The notes under the pieces are model-generated. The model had not been told where the DNA came from and did not search any database. It saw only the letters and a program-made list of their open reading frames with translations. Below are positions 20,331 to 29,922 of a DNA stretch of 39,477 bases, piece by piece. Position numbers and translations under genes: made by a program. Source of the stretch: Entamoeba histolytica HM-1:IMSS (Eukaryota > Evosea > Mastigamoebida > Endamoebidae); NCBI RefSeq assembly GCF_000208925.1, contig NW_001915012.1:1-39477 (forward strand), given 5' to 3'. How positions within the stretch are numbered: the first letter of the stretch is position 1; each line of letters starts with the position of its first letter.

Positions 20331-21668
20331 TTATTTCATTTCTAAAACAACGATTCTGTCGATTAAAAATCCTTCTCCATTACTTCCATTAATCATTGAA
20401 TTATCAATGTCATAGACCATATTTAAAGAACAACAAACACTTTTTGGGATTGTTGTTTTTTGGATTGATAGCCATCCATTATCTTCATCACCAAAATAAC
20501 ATAATTCATTTTTATTTGTTGAATGAACGTATAAACCAACTAATTTATCTTTTTTAGGTAGAACTTGTAATGGTTGAAGATAGTTTTTCTTTTTAAGACT
20601 GAACAGAAAATGGTTGGAGTCAATAATTAATGAATCAGTTTTTTGGATTGGTTTCTTCATATATCCTCCAAAAATATTTCCTAATGAGTCAAATACTAAT
20701 ATTACAATATTTGAATGATTTAACACTGACGACGCAAAAGTTTCATTTGAATTTCCATTTGGTAATGAACTATCAAATAAAATCAAATGGTTTTTTAATC
20801 CACACCAATTTTCAATATAATTAATTCCTTCAAATTGTTCTTCTGTTTGGTTGACATGTTGTGGATTTATGTGAATACTTTTTTCTTGTTGATTAATTGG
20901 TTGCTTTATATTTTGTTTATCTATTGGAACTATTGTTTTAATTGGTAATTTATTTAGAGTGTGTGGTGGTTCAACTACTTTACAACTTGATTGAGCAAAT
21001 TGAGGAGGAACAATTGTAGTAACTGATCCTGTGAATTTAGTTTCATCATACATGTCATACTCCTCTTCAATTTCATTTAATTGGTTTATATCTTTTGGAA
21101 TTGAATTTGTATTTATTGTATTAGATATTTCAATTGGTTGTGTAATTTCTTTTTCGTTTATTTCAATATTTTTTCTTTCATTGACATTTTCTTTTTCATA
21201 TTCTTCTTGTTCTATTGTAATATGACTATTACTAATTTGTTTTTTCTTTAATTCAAATTCATTTTTTAAATTAGAATATTTTTGTTCAATGGTGTTTATT
21301 TCATTATTCTTTTTAGTTTCTTCTATTTCAATAAGTTTATCAATAAATGTATTATAATACTCTTTTTCATCATTTTCTTTTTGTTCTAAATAGTTAATTT
21401 CATTTTGATATTGTAAAAGTATTTCTGTAAGTATTTTTATGGAATTTTTGTGAATATTTAATAGGTTTTCTTTTTCTTCAATCATTTCTTCTAGTTCTTT
21501 TATTGCTTTTTCATATTCATTATACTCTTGTTGAGTTTTCATCATTTTTGAGTATATAGACATTTGAACTACTTCCTTTACATCTGAGTTATGTTCATTT
21601 AATTCTTTAATAATTAGTTTCATATCTTTTTGAATTGACTCAATTGACTTATAATGGCTTTCACTCAT
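20331..21668 (-). CDS. TLDc domain protein with coiled coil
   Basis: An intron-free protein of 445 residues. About 1-150 is a long charged helix (E/K-rich heptads), predicted coiled coil, followed by a disordered linker to about 285. The C-terminal part has the TLDc pattern: ILFDSSLPNG, IVILVFDSLGNIFGGYMKK, SNHFLFSLKKK, ELCYFGDEDNGW and the terminal GFLIDRIVVLEMK. TLDc proteins elsewhere protect against oxidative damage or regulate the V-ATPase. Entamoeba has many TLDc genes, so the specific role is unclear. It is transcribed in the same direction as the BTB gene, whose ATG lies 129 bp downstream. Confidence 0.85.
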   Translation of the reverse strand: MSESHYKSIESIQKDMKLIIKELNEHNSDVKEVVQMSIYSKMMKTQQEYNEYEKAIKELEEMIEEKENLLNIHKNSIKILTEILLQYQNEINYLEQKENDEKEYYNTFIDKLIEIEETKKNNEINTIEQKYSNLKNEFELKKKQISNSHITIEQEEYEKENVNERKNIEINEKEITQPIEISNTINTNSIPKDINQLNEIEEEYDMYDETKFTGSVTTIVPPQFAQSSCKVVEPPHTLNKLPIKTIVPIDKQNIKQPINQQEKSIHINPQHVNQTEEQFEGINYIENWCGLKNHLILFDSSLPNGNSNETFASSVLNHSNIVILVFDSLGNIFGGYMKKPIQKTDSLIIDSNHFLFSLKKKNYLQPLQVLPKKDKLVGLYVHSTNKNELCYFGDEDNGWLSIQKTTIPKSVCCSLNMVYDIDNSMINGSNGEGFLIDRIVVLEMK

Positions 21669-22463
21669 CGTTATTTTATTATATTTTTTTGTTCTTTAAA
21701 TTGAAAATTCTATTTTTGAAATTATCTATTTTAGGTTATATGAGAAAATAAAAATAAGTTTATTCTAGTTATTCTTCTTTTAATACTCATATTGTATAAT
21801 AATTCAAAATGTCTATACACATTTAATCAATATCTTTATTTATATTCATTTTTAATTAAAATGAATAAGATATTTAAGAATAAACAAATGAATAAGAAAA
21901 AGAGTAATATAATATCTGTAGTTAATATGTGAATATTATTAAAATAAAGTCAATAACTATTGTAATTCTATATTTATTGCATTTTTGTATGTCTTTTTAT
22001 TAATATATTTAGGTATGATTAAAATAATAATTGATTAATTATATAATTTTTAAGACAATGTCTTTGATAAATACACAATTCAACCAAAAGAATTGATTAT
22101 ATTTTATAATAATTTGTAATAAAACATTCTGTCTTATATTTTCAATGATTTAATATTTTTAAATTATTAATAAAGTTAATATTTATACCAACCATTAGAT
22201 GGTTTATACATTAATTGATGTCATTAGTCAGTTATTCAAATGATTTCATTTCATTAAATGTGATATATTAATATAACAACATCTAAAACAAAACAAATAT
22301 ATATCATTAAATAAACTTAAATAATACAGCAATTATAAATAAAAAAATAAGTTGAAACAGAAAAGAATGAAATAAAAAAAAATGAGTTATTCTATAAATA
22401 AATAAATTAACGTTATATATGACAACAAAAGAATCATAAAAAGAAAAGAACTGAAAGAAACAA
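21669..22463. other. intergenic, divergent promoters
   Basis: About 800 bp of AT-rich DNA between the minus-strand TLDc gene and the plus-strand four-TM gene. I see no gene, RNA or repeat. It presumably holds both promoters. Confidence 0.5.
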
Positions 22464-23099
22464 ATGAAATTTGTTGAAGTAAAGCCAATATCATTAATAA
22501 TATTTATTTCAGACTTGTTAGGCTTAATTTTTTTTGTAACAGGAATGACTATGGCATGGAATTATCTTTATAGAGATAATACAGAGTTTCGATTAAATAT
22601 ATTTGGATATATTAAAACTGAACAAGGACATAGTAAAATTAAGTCATATAAAGACTTTGATAATTTTGCCGAATTAGGTTTGTAATTATATTTATTAATT
22701 TATCTGTTTTTATCCATGTGGAGATAAATTAATTTAAAGAATTCAATAAATAAAAGAATAGCTGCATTAGTTGTTGTTTCACATCTTATTTATTTTATTG
22801 CAGGAATATTTATTTGTTTATATGATTTTAGAAGAATTTATCCATCAACAATAGGACATTTAAGAAGAACGAATTTTATTATTTGTTTAATATTTATAAT
22901 GTATAGTTTCTATCAAATTGGTATTTTATTAGCATGGATATTTCGTGTAAATAAAATAGAAAAAGATGATATACGTTATTTTATGGATAATACTATGCAT
23001 AATCCTAAAATGGGATTTTGGTTTTCATTGAGTGCAACTATATGTCAATTATTTGCTACTATAGTGAGGTTGTTAATGACTATTTTAATTAAAAATTGA
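22464..23099 (+). CDS. four-transmembrane protein of unknown function (two exons)
   Basis: Exon 1 is 22464-22677, exon 2 is 22762-23099, joined across an 84-bp GTTTGT...AATAG intron; the protein is 183 residues. Hydrophobic segments lie at about 8-32, 70-90, 107-130 and 158-180, with a loop of about 37 residues between TM1 and TM2 and a short cytosolic-type loop RRIYPSTIGHLRR between TM2 and TM3. The layout is tetraspan-like, but the CCG motif and cysteine-rich loop of tetraspanins are absent. A second in-frame TAG acceptor lies 9 bases downstream (after GCATTAG), so an isoform three residues shorter is possible. I do not recognise the family. The intron call rests on the splice signals plus restored membrane continuity. 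Confidence 0.65.
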
Positions 23100-23216
23100 T
23101 TGTTCTTTTAATGTTATTTATTTTATTATAAAAATATGATTTTAATATTATAAAATATAATAAATTTAATTAATTGAAAGGAACTTTAAAAAGTAAATAA
23201 TTGTTTTAATATCATT

Positions 23217-23654
23217 ATGGGGTGCTGTTCTTCTACTGCAGGAGTCGATGAAAATCAACCACTTCTTTCCGTTGTTGAAAATTTACAACCTCCAATTATT
23301 AATGAAACACCAAAAGTACAAAGAGTTTATACACAATTACCACCAACAGAGGAGAATAGTAAAATGATCAAAGAAATAAACACTCAATATTTAAGTAAAC
23401 AACATAATTCTCAAAACCATATTGAAGATATTCAACAATATATTAAAGAAATTAAAAAGAAAACAAAAACAATTCAAACTAAAGAAATATTTGCTCTTCC
23501 TAAATCAAATAGAAATGATGTTGAACCTGAATTTGATCTTCAATTCCTTCGTTCAGTCCTTCAAACAAATATAACTATTATTTCTGAAGAATATAATAAA
23601 ACTAAAGTAACTAAAGCAACAAATTTAATTGTTCCATTAGACAATTTACAATAA
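23217..23654 (+). CDS. small lipid-anchored protein, possibly LAMTOR1/p18-like
   Basis: A 145-residue intron-free protein beginning MGCCSS, a strong signal for N-myristoylation at Gly2 and palmitoylation at Cys3/Cys4, and so for membrane anchoring. An acidic dileucine-like ENQPLL follows, then two predicted helices (TEENSKMIKEINTQY and HIEDIQQYIKEIKK), an FALPKS turn and a C-terminal helix ending VPLDNLQ. This order (MGCC, dileucine, paired helices, length about 150) recalls LAMTOR1/p18, the lysosomal anchor of Ragulator that recruits Rag GTPases and TORC1. Sequence identity is low, and any myristoylated small protein could look similar. Sure of the anchor signal; the LAMTOR1 identity is inference. 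Confidence 0.6.
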   Translation: MGCCSSTAGVDENQPLLSVVENLQPPIINETPKVQRVYTQLPPTEENSKMIKEINTQYLSKQHNSQNHIEDIQQYIKEIKKKTKTIQTKEIFALPKSNRNDVEPEFDLQFLRSVLQTNITIISEEYNKTKVTKATNLIVPLDNLQ

Positions 23655-23788
23655 TATTATTCCTTTTATTGAATGTTTTTGTGTGATTTAATTTAATAAT
23701 AAAATAACTAATTTAAATAATAAAATAATACAATTGAAGTATTTAAACAGATTATCTCTTTTCCTACCATTTCTTTTATTTTCTTTAA

Positions 23789-25250
23789 TTATTTATTGTT
23801 GATTGTTGTAGATATGGGTTCTATTGGTGGTTGATTTATTTGTTGTGATAATAATGGTGGAATAGAAAGAACTAATTTTAAAAATGGAAGAGAAGATGGT
23901 TTAGCTAATTCATCTGTTAGAAAAAGTAATGAATGTAAATTCTTATTAAAAGCATTAATATAATTTGGGTTTAAAGCTATATTAAATTGGATACTTTCTT
24001 GAATACATTTTAATATTGATTCATTTTCTTTCAATAGAATATCTATTTGATTTATAATATATTGTGATTGATTAATTGCATTTAGTTGTAATGAATTTAT
24101 AGGAATTGACTGATTGATAAGAACTCGTGGTTGTAATGTTTGTGGTAATGATTGATGTCGAGTAATATGTGTTGTTGTTACTGGTTTTTGATTAATAGAT
24201 CTTAATGGTTGTTGTATTTGGGATGAATTAAGAATTTTTGATTGTTGAATTGAAGTAAAAGGTATATTTTGTTGAGAACTAGTTTGCATTACACTGATAA
24301 TACCAGACCTTCTTTTTATTTGGTCATTAGAAGATTGTTGTTGGTATTGAAGAGAATTTAATTCATTTCTTTCTTGTAATGATTGTAATTGCATAAAACG
24401 AGCTGAACCTCTATTATGTTTTAAATTCATTGGTCCTTTAAATTGAATTAATCCTGGTATTTGTGTTAAAGGATCTGAAAGGTCTGATTGAATCGAATCA
24501 GATTGAGTTTGTTGATTAAGAGATTGATATTTAGATTGTACTTTTAAGAGATCAGGTGAAGAAATAGGAGAAGAGTCATCCAATCCATTAGGAACTGATT
24601 TTCTTTTCCTACGTTGTTGATCTTCAGATAATTTTTTAGGAATAAATTGACAAGATTTTCTATTTCTTAATTTTTCCATTTTATAACGAGGAGAAGAGTG
24701 ATTAGAATCTTTAGGAGATTGTAAAGGAGTTTGTTGTTCTTTTCTTTGGAAAGTTTTCCAATAATTTTCCCAAGAGACTGTCTATTTAAATTAATATCAC
24801 ATATAATAAAAAAGAGAGAAATATAAAGTAAATATAATAAAAATAAGAACAAATAGAATATTTTATTAAAAGATATTTTCATTATTATTTTATAATTCAA
24901 ATAAATATATGTTTGTTTTTAAGTCTTAGATAATAATATGTTAATAGTAATTATTTAATAGAAAAAAAAAAACAAACTTCTTTTAATTGTAACCAATGAA
25001 CACGCATTGTTAATTGTTGAATACTTTTATTTGGAAAAAGCATTGAGATTTGAAAAATAGATTTTAAATTATCTTCAGTAATTTCTAATTTTTTAATATT
25101 TTCATCTAATAACAATTGTTCTTCTTCAGACCAAAAAGGTGCTGGTGTAGTTGGTGAATGTTCTGAACAAATAGACATTTGTTCTTCTGATTTAGTTTCT
25201 TGTTGTAATTGATTGTTGTTTGATGGTGAACTTTCGACTTGAGTGCTCAT
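23789..25250 (-). CDS. SANT/DUF3755-like nuclear protein (two exons)
   Basis: Exon 1 is about 25250-24978, exon 2 is 24781-23789, with a 196-bp GTTTGT...AATAG intron, long for this window; the protein is about 421 residues. Exon 1 carries FWSEEEQLLLDENIKK and then PNKSIQQLTMRVHWLQLKE, a Myb/SANT-like helix set resembling the plant and protist DUF3755 family. Exon 2 continues it with TVSWENYW, then a long Q/S/P-rich low-complexity region with basic clusters (RRKRKS) that look like nuclear localisation signals, and a C-terminal helical region. A transcription or chromatin factor is inferred. The annotated start is the internal ATG (MSTQ); only TTG codons lie upstream in frame. Without the splice the two halves look like unrelated ORFs. 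Confidence 0.7.
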
Positions 25251-25796
25251 CAACCTGATTTTTGAGTTAGTTCCAGTTTTCAACAACAACTTTCTCCAAA
25301 AAATAAAAATTCAAAAGAATTTGGTGTTTTTCTCTTTTTTATCTTTTCTCCTATCTTTTTTTTTTAATTTAATTCTAAAAGAAGTCTTCTTTTAGACTTC
25401 TTTCTTTTTAGTTCCTTTAAGTGAAAGTTTTAATTGTTTTCAATTTCTGTTGTTAAAAAGATGGATATGAATTTATATTATAATGTGTAATTAATTTTTT
25501 CTTCAATCCTTTTCTTTCTTTTTACTTTTAGATACATTGAACTAAGTGAATAAAAGGTATTGGAATTTGCTTTAGATTTAATAGAATATTATTACTATTA
25601 ATGAATAGTTCAAAGATGTTTTTAGTCAAATAGAAGAATGAAAAACATCGAAAATGAAAAGCGTCGAATAGTTCAAAGAAAAGTCCAACGGAAGAAAGCA
25701 ATACTTAAAAAATGAATTAAAAAATGCATTAAAAAAAAAAAAACAAGATATTTAACAATGAAAGAATAATAATAAATGAATTAAAGAATTAAAATA
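25251..25796. other. intergenic with a perfect palindrome
   Basis: About 550 bp without a gene. At 25374-25396 TCTAAAAGAAG, one base, CTTCTTTTAGA form a perfect inverted repeat with 11-base arms. The purine-rich 25600-25760 stretch contains repeated GAAAA/CGAA words and no frame of interest. Confidence 0.5.
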
Positions 25797-27101
25797 CTAT
25801 TTGATTGTTTTAAGATGAATTACTTTTCTTTTAGATTGATCTATTGAATGTTTTCTATTAATTTGTGAAAGATCTGAAGATTTTTTTTCCAAGAGAAGAG
25901 AATTAGTACATTGAGAAGGAGAAGAAGACAAATGAACATAAGTATCAACTTGTTTGCATTGTGATGGAGATAAAGCATTTTCATTATTTAATGAAATGAG
26001 TGGGTTATTTAATGAATAATTTACATGAGAAGAAGAAGTTTTAATATGCATAAAAGCATTAAAAGGAAATTGAGAAGTATAATGATGAATTTTAAAATGA
26101 AGAATTGTTTTAAGAATCTTTTTAGATTTCTTAATAACTTTAGAATGAGAAATTGAAGGAATATTTTGAAGAATTTTAAGAGTAGATGAGAAGTCTTTAT
26201 TAATAAGAACTTTTTTTAAGCACAGAATTATACTACAACACACTACTTTTAATAATACAAATTCATGAAGATCAATAAAGAAAAAGTCCCAATACATAAA
26301 CGTTTCAAATAATGTAAATTCCATACAACATAATAATGTTAACCATCTAAACATATATAAACTACTTTCTATTCCATTAGAAGTAAATTGATTATAAAGT
26401 TTATTATCAGTTTGTTGTAATAAACAATCAACTTGTTTCATTGATGCATTAATTCCATTTGGAAGATTATCATTTGATGATAAAAACCAATTTCTCATTA
26501 AATCAATAAGAAGAAACATACAACCAAATGTTTGTGATTCAACAAGTCTATAATCTGGTTGATTAGAAGATGATGCAAATAATGAATAAAATACATTACA
26601 TAAATTATTCATTCCTTGAACGTATGACACTCCTCCATTTGTTAATGATAATATAAATAATATTCTTCTAAATCCTAAGTCATGTCGAATTGGTTCATCT
26701 CTATTAATTGGTGCTCCAATAACTGTCCTTATAATATCTTTTTCTATTAATTGTATTCTTTTTAATTCAATTTCATTTAATTCAAATGAACTTGTTTCTA
26801 TTGGATATATATCAATACAATTCTCTGTTGTTTTCCATATTTCATTCCATGTTTTATCTAATAATGTTGATGGATATTTTGGATAAATATTTTTTATATA
26901 TTTTTCATATTGTTCTAAACAGTTATAATCAATTTCTTCCCATTCTCTTTTTCTTGGTGTGTAATATCCAAGTAATAATTTCCATACTTTCATTCGAATT
27001 ACTGAATCATTTGGAACTCCCTCTTTATATATTAATTTCTTCATTTTATCAATGTCAATTATATCTTTACTAAACAATTCTTTCCATTTATCTTTTTCCA
27101 T
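25797..27101 (-). CDS. TBC domain Rab GTPase-activating protein
   Basis: A 434-residue intron-free protein. The TBC domain starts near residue 25 (GVPNDSVIRMKVWKLLLGYY) and runs to about 300. The IxxDxxR motif is present as IEKDIIRT with the arginine finger Arg125, and the glutamine finger as YVQGMNN (Gln162), so a dual-finger active GAP is expected. The layout with a long insertion between the first helix and the catalytic motif resembles TBC1D13-type GAPs. The last 130 residues are low-complexity and basic (S, K, N-rich). It should stimulate GTP hydrolysis by a Rab in membrane traffic; the Rab cannot be predicted. Confidence 0.9.
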   Translation of the reverse strand: MEKDKWKELFSKDIIDIDKMKKLIYKEGVPNDSVIRMKVWKLLLGYYTPRKREWEEIDYNCLEQYEKYIKNIYPKYPSTLLDKTWNEIWKTTENCIDIYPIETSSFELNEIELKRIQLIEKDIIRTVIGAPINRDEPIRHDLGFRRILFILSLTNGGVSYVQGMNNLCNVFYSLFASSSNQPDYRLVESQTFGCMFLLIDLMRNWFLSSNDNLPNGINASMKQVDCLLQQTDNKLYNQFTSNGIESSLYMFRWLTLLCCMEFTLFETFMYWDFFFIDLHEFVLLKVVCCSIILCLKKVLINKDFSSTLKILQNIPSISHSKVIKKSKKILKTILHFKIHHYTSQFPFNAFMHIKTSSSHVNYSLNNPLISLNNENALSPSQCKQVDTYVHLSSSPSQCTNSLLLEKKSSDLSQINRKHSIDQSKRKVIHLKTIK

Positions 27102-28566
27102 TTTATTTCTTAAAGTTCCTTTTTATTAAAAAATTCTTCTTTTTTTCTTCTCATTAAAAATTGAAATATCCCTTTTATCTCACTTCTTTCATTTGTTTCT
27201 TCTTTTAAAACTTCTTCTTAATCATTTGTCTTAATTAATCACTCTCAACAAAAAAAACATATTTTTATTTGCTTCTTTCTTAAAGAATGTCAATACAATA
27301 ATATCAATTTTTAATTCACAACTTATCACAAACATTTCTTCTTGTTTTTTTTTTTGAAGATAATGTTAGACTTAACGCTCAAATGAGTCATTAATTTAAG
27401 AAAAACATTTAGAAACATTAAGTAATTTAATTTAATCCTTATGTAAACGTCTAGATACTCTTAAAAAAGATTAAATTATCAAAGAAGATTAAATTCGTTA
27501 TTTCAATATTTTTTAAAAGATGTTTTGCTTAATAAAGAGACTAAATGATTGATAAGAAAATGTTATTATTCATTCAATAGATTGTATAAAAGACAAATTG
27601 TTGGCATTTTAAAATTGAAAATATTTACAAAAAAAAAAACATTTATTTTCGTTAGTTGTAGTACAAAATTTTTCATTTTGTTTCTACAAACATTATTCTT
27701 AAATTGTTAATAATTTCATTGATAAAATTAATAAAAAAAAATTAAATAACAATATATCTGATAGATATAAAACAGATTTTTTCAAGAAAATCCTTTTTCT
27801 GATTTAAGTGAATTTACGACGTTAAATCAATTTGATCTTCTCTTAGATATGGATTAAATTTGACGAAATTTCATTGTTTTAGGTTTTTTGTTATTAGCTT
27901 AAAATAAAACGATAAATTCGTTTAGGAAATTGTTATGAATCATTCTAGATGAATGATTAACTGCCATCTGCTTCATACAAGTAATTTACACTCCACAGAA
28001 TAATACTAATTTTTATAGTTTCTCTCATTTAACAACTACCATCAAATATATTCAATGTAAAAATTTTTTATTTCAAAACACTTTAACCTCTCTTCAACAA
28101 TTTCAAACAAACCTGACCGAAAAATGCAATTCTATAAGTTAAATCAACGATCTATTTCTGGTGATCAAACAGAAACAAAATATGCAACTGCTCTATTTAT
28201 ACAACAAAAAAGACGGTAGAAAAAATATGAAACATCGAAGTATTGGATAAAAAGAAATGTCTAAAAATAGATTACTAAAAAGGCAGAAAAACGATATAAA
28301 AAAATGATTGTTCCCAAAAAAAGATTACCAAAGGAAAGTAAAACAAAAGATAATTGTGAAGAGAAAATACCACGTAAAAACATAAAAGAAGACAAAAAAA
28401 AGAAGGAAAAGGAAAATAAAAAAAGTAAAAAAAGACAATAAAACACGTCTTCCAGAAGAATCAATAGAAAATATAGTTAAAAAAGTGGTTTTAGAATAAG
28501 GCAAGAAACATAATGATTTAACTATTTAAACGAAGGGTTTTGTGGAACTCTTTCAATAATTTAAGA
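27102..28566. other. intergenic, 1.4 kb
   Basis: No supported gene. The plus strand has a 31-codon frame at 28124-28219 and a lysine-rich 56-codon frame at 28271-28441 that follows a TAG; no GTTTGT intron joins them. A minus-strand frame at 28261-28464 is the T-rich shadow of that lysine-rich stretch. No RNA gene is recognised. Confidence 0.45.
28522..28531 (+). promoter_or_regulatory. TATA-like element
   Basis: CTATTTAAAC, identical to the actin TATA-like box at 12231-12240, lies 35 bp before the ATG at 28567. It supports that ATG rather than the TTG at 28540 as the start. Confidence 0.55.
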
Positions 28567-29322
28567 ATGAATAGTCGAAACGAAGGGAAACTTACATTAA
28601 CTGAAATGAAAAGAGAATCAAAATCATTTGAAGCTCTTCAACAAGGAATATTAATTGCTATATTAAGTTCATACGGATATAGCTTTGATTTAAAACGACC
28701 AGAACGTATGGCAGAAAAAACTTTTCAATATCTTACTATTAATGAAGTATATTTCAATAATCAACCACTTAATTTTGGAAGAATTATTGAAGAGTTTTGT
28801 GAACAACAATTCCAATTGGATAAAACAGAAGACATGACACCTAACCAATTGAAAATAGTTAAAAGAAGAAAAGATTTAAATAGAACAGCTATTTCTTTTA
28901 GTTGGTTACTTCAATATGCAGAACAAAATGGAGTTTCGTTTGGTAAAAGAAAAACTAAACAAGCAAAGAAAACTGTTCAATTACCTAAAATTTATACAGT
29001 AACTATGCCAAATGCAAGTATTGCTTATACTAAAAAAGAAATTGAAGAAATAGGTGCTTCAGTACAAAATCATATTTGTAGTTTATTTGTTAAAAAACAA
29101 AAAGAATTATTTATTCCAGCTTATTATCAATTCTTTAATGAAATGCTAGGTCTTAATATTTTACAAGCAAATACTACAGAATCTGTTCATTCTGAAGACC
29201 TTCAGATAGTTCAACCAACAATGATTATGAACTCAGAACCACTTCTTTATCAGATTTGTGTGGATCCTTCTTATTGTAATCCTTCTTATGTTTATCCATC
29301 TAATTATCCATTTTGTTATTAA
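28567..29322 (+). CDS. uncharacterised 251-residue protein
   Basis: An intron-free frame starting at ATG 28567 (MNSRNEGKLT); the frame is open upstream, but only from a TTG. The N-terminal half is helical (LQQGILIAILSSYGY, IIEEFCEQQFQL). A basic patch RKTKQAKKT near 132-140 could be a nuclear localisation signal. The C-terminus is rich in Y, P, C and S. No family motif is recognised, and there is no signal peptide or membrane segment. The regular codon pattern, low-complexity-free sequence and a good TATA box make it a real gene. It could be a lineage-specific nuclear regulator, but that is a guess. Confidence 0.75.
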   Translation: MNSRNEGKLTLTEMKRESKSFEALQQGILIAILSSYGYSFDLKRPERMAEKTFQYLTINEVYFNNQPLNFGRIIEEFCEQQFQLDKTEDMTPNQLKIVKRRKDLNRTAISFSWLLQYAEQNGVSFGKRKTKQAKKTVQLPKIYTVTMPNASIAYTKKEIEEIGASVQNHICSLFVKKQKELFIPAYYQFFNEMLGLNILQANTTESVHSEDLQIVQPTMIMNSEPLLYQICVDPSYCNPSYVYPSNYPFCY

Positions 29323-29922
29323 AAATTAAGTAAATAATTATAGCTTTAATTGAATTAGTATTGTTATTTTATTCTGTTATTCTTTTTTGGAAATAAGTTT
29401 AATTATCTATTTCGTGAAATTTTAGTATAGTTAGTTATTTGATTTATTTGTCTTTTTTCAAACCTCGTTTCTATTGACAAATTCTAATCACAAATATTTA
29501 ATATTCTTAAAATAGTTTTAAGAACTGAGAAAGAAATAACTGACAAAAATAAATTTCTTTTCTTACTTCAGAAAGTAATTAATGAAAACAAAATTAAATC
29601 ACGTCTACTCTTTTATTGTAAAAAAAATATTTCTTTTAACAGAAGAAGACTAATAAAAACAAAATAATTTGAACTTCTTTTTGTTAAGAAGTAAATTCAA
29701 TATTATAACACTGTATTTATTAATTGAAATATGTTATTAATCACAACATAAATTAAAAATTATTTAATGACATTGTAGAATATATTAAAGTATTAAATCT
29801 ACAAAAGAGAAAATGTATTTTAAAATTATTTTAAAAACAAGAGATAAAATAAAAAACCTTAGAAGTTTTTTGATATAAAAAATTAAAAAGAACTAAAAAA
29901 GAATAACAAAAATCAATTGAAG
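29323..29922. other. intergenic, 600 bp
   Basis: AT-rich, no gene. A small hairpin (ACTTCTT, 6-base loop, AAGAAGT) lies at 29673-29692. No other structure is seen. Confidence 0.45.

Noticed and set aside
23739..23748. GTATTTAAAC matching the TATA consensus on the plus strand
   Set aside because: No plus-strand gene follows; it lies just beyond the stop of a minus-strand gene and is likely chance.
24667..24900. 77-codon hydrophobic frame on the minus strand
   Set aside because: It lies mostly within the T-rich intron of the SANT-like gene (24782-24977).
28261..28464. 67-codon hydrophobic frame on the minus strand, like a membrane peptide
   Set aside because: It is the T-rich complement of a purine-rich stretch, with no start context or family signal.
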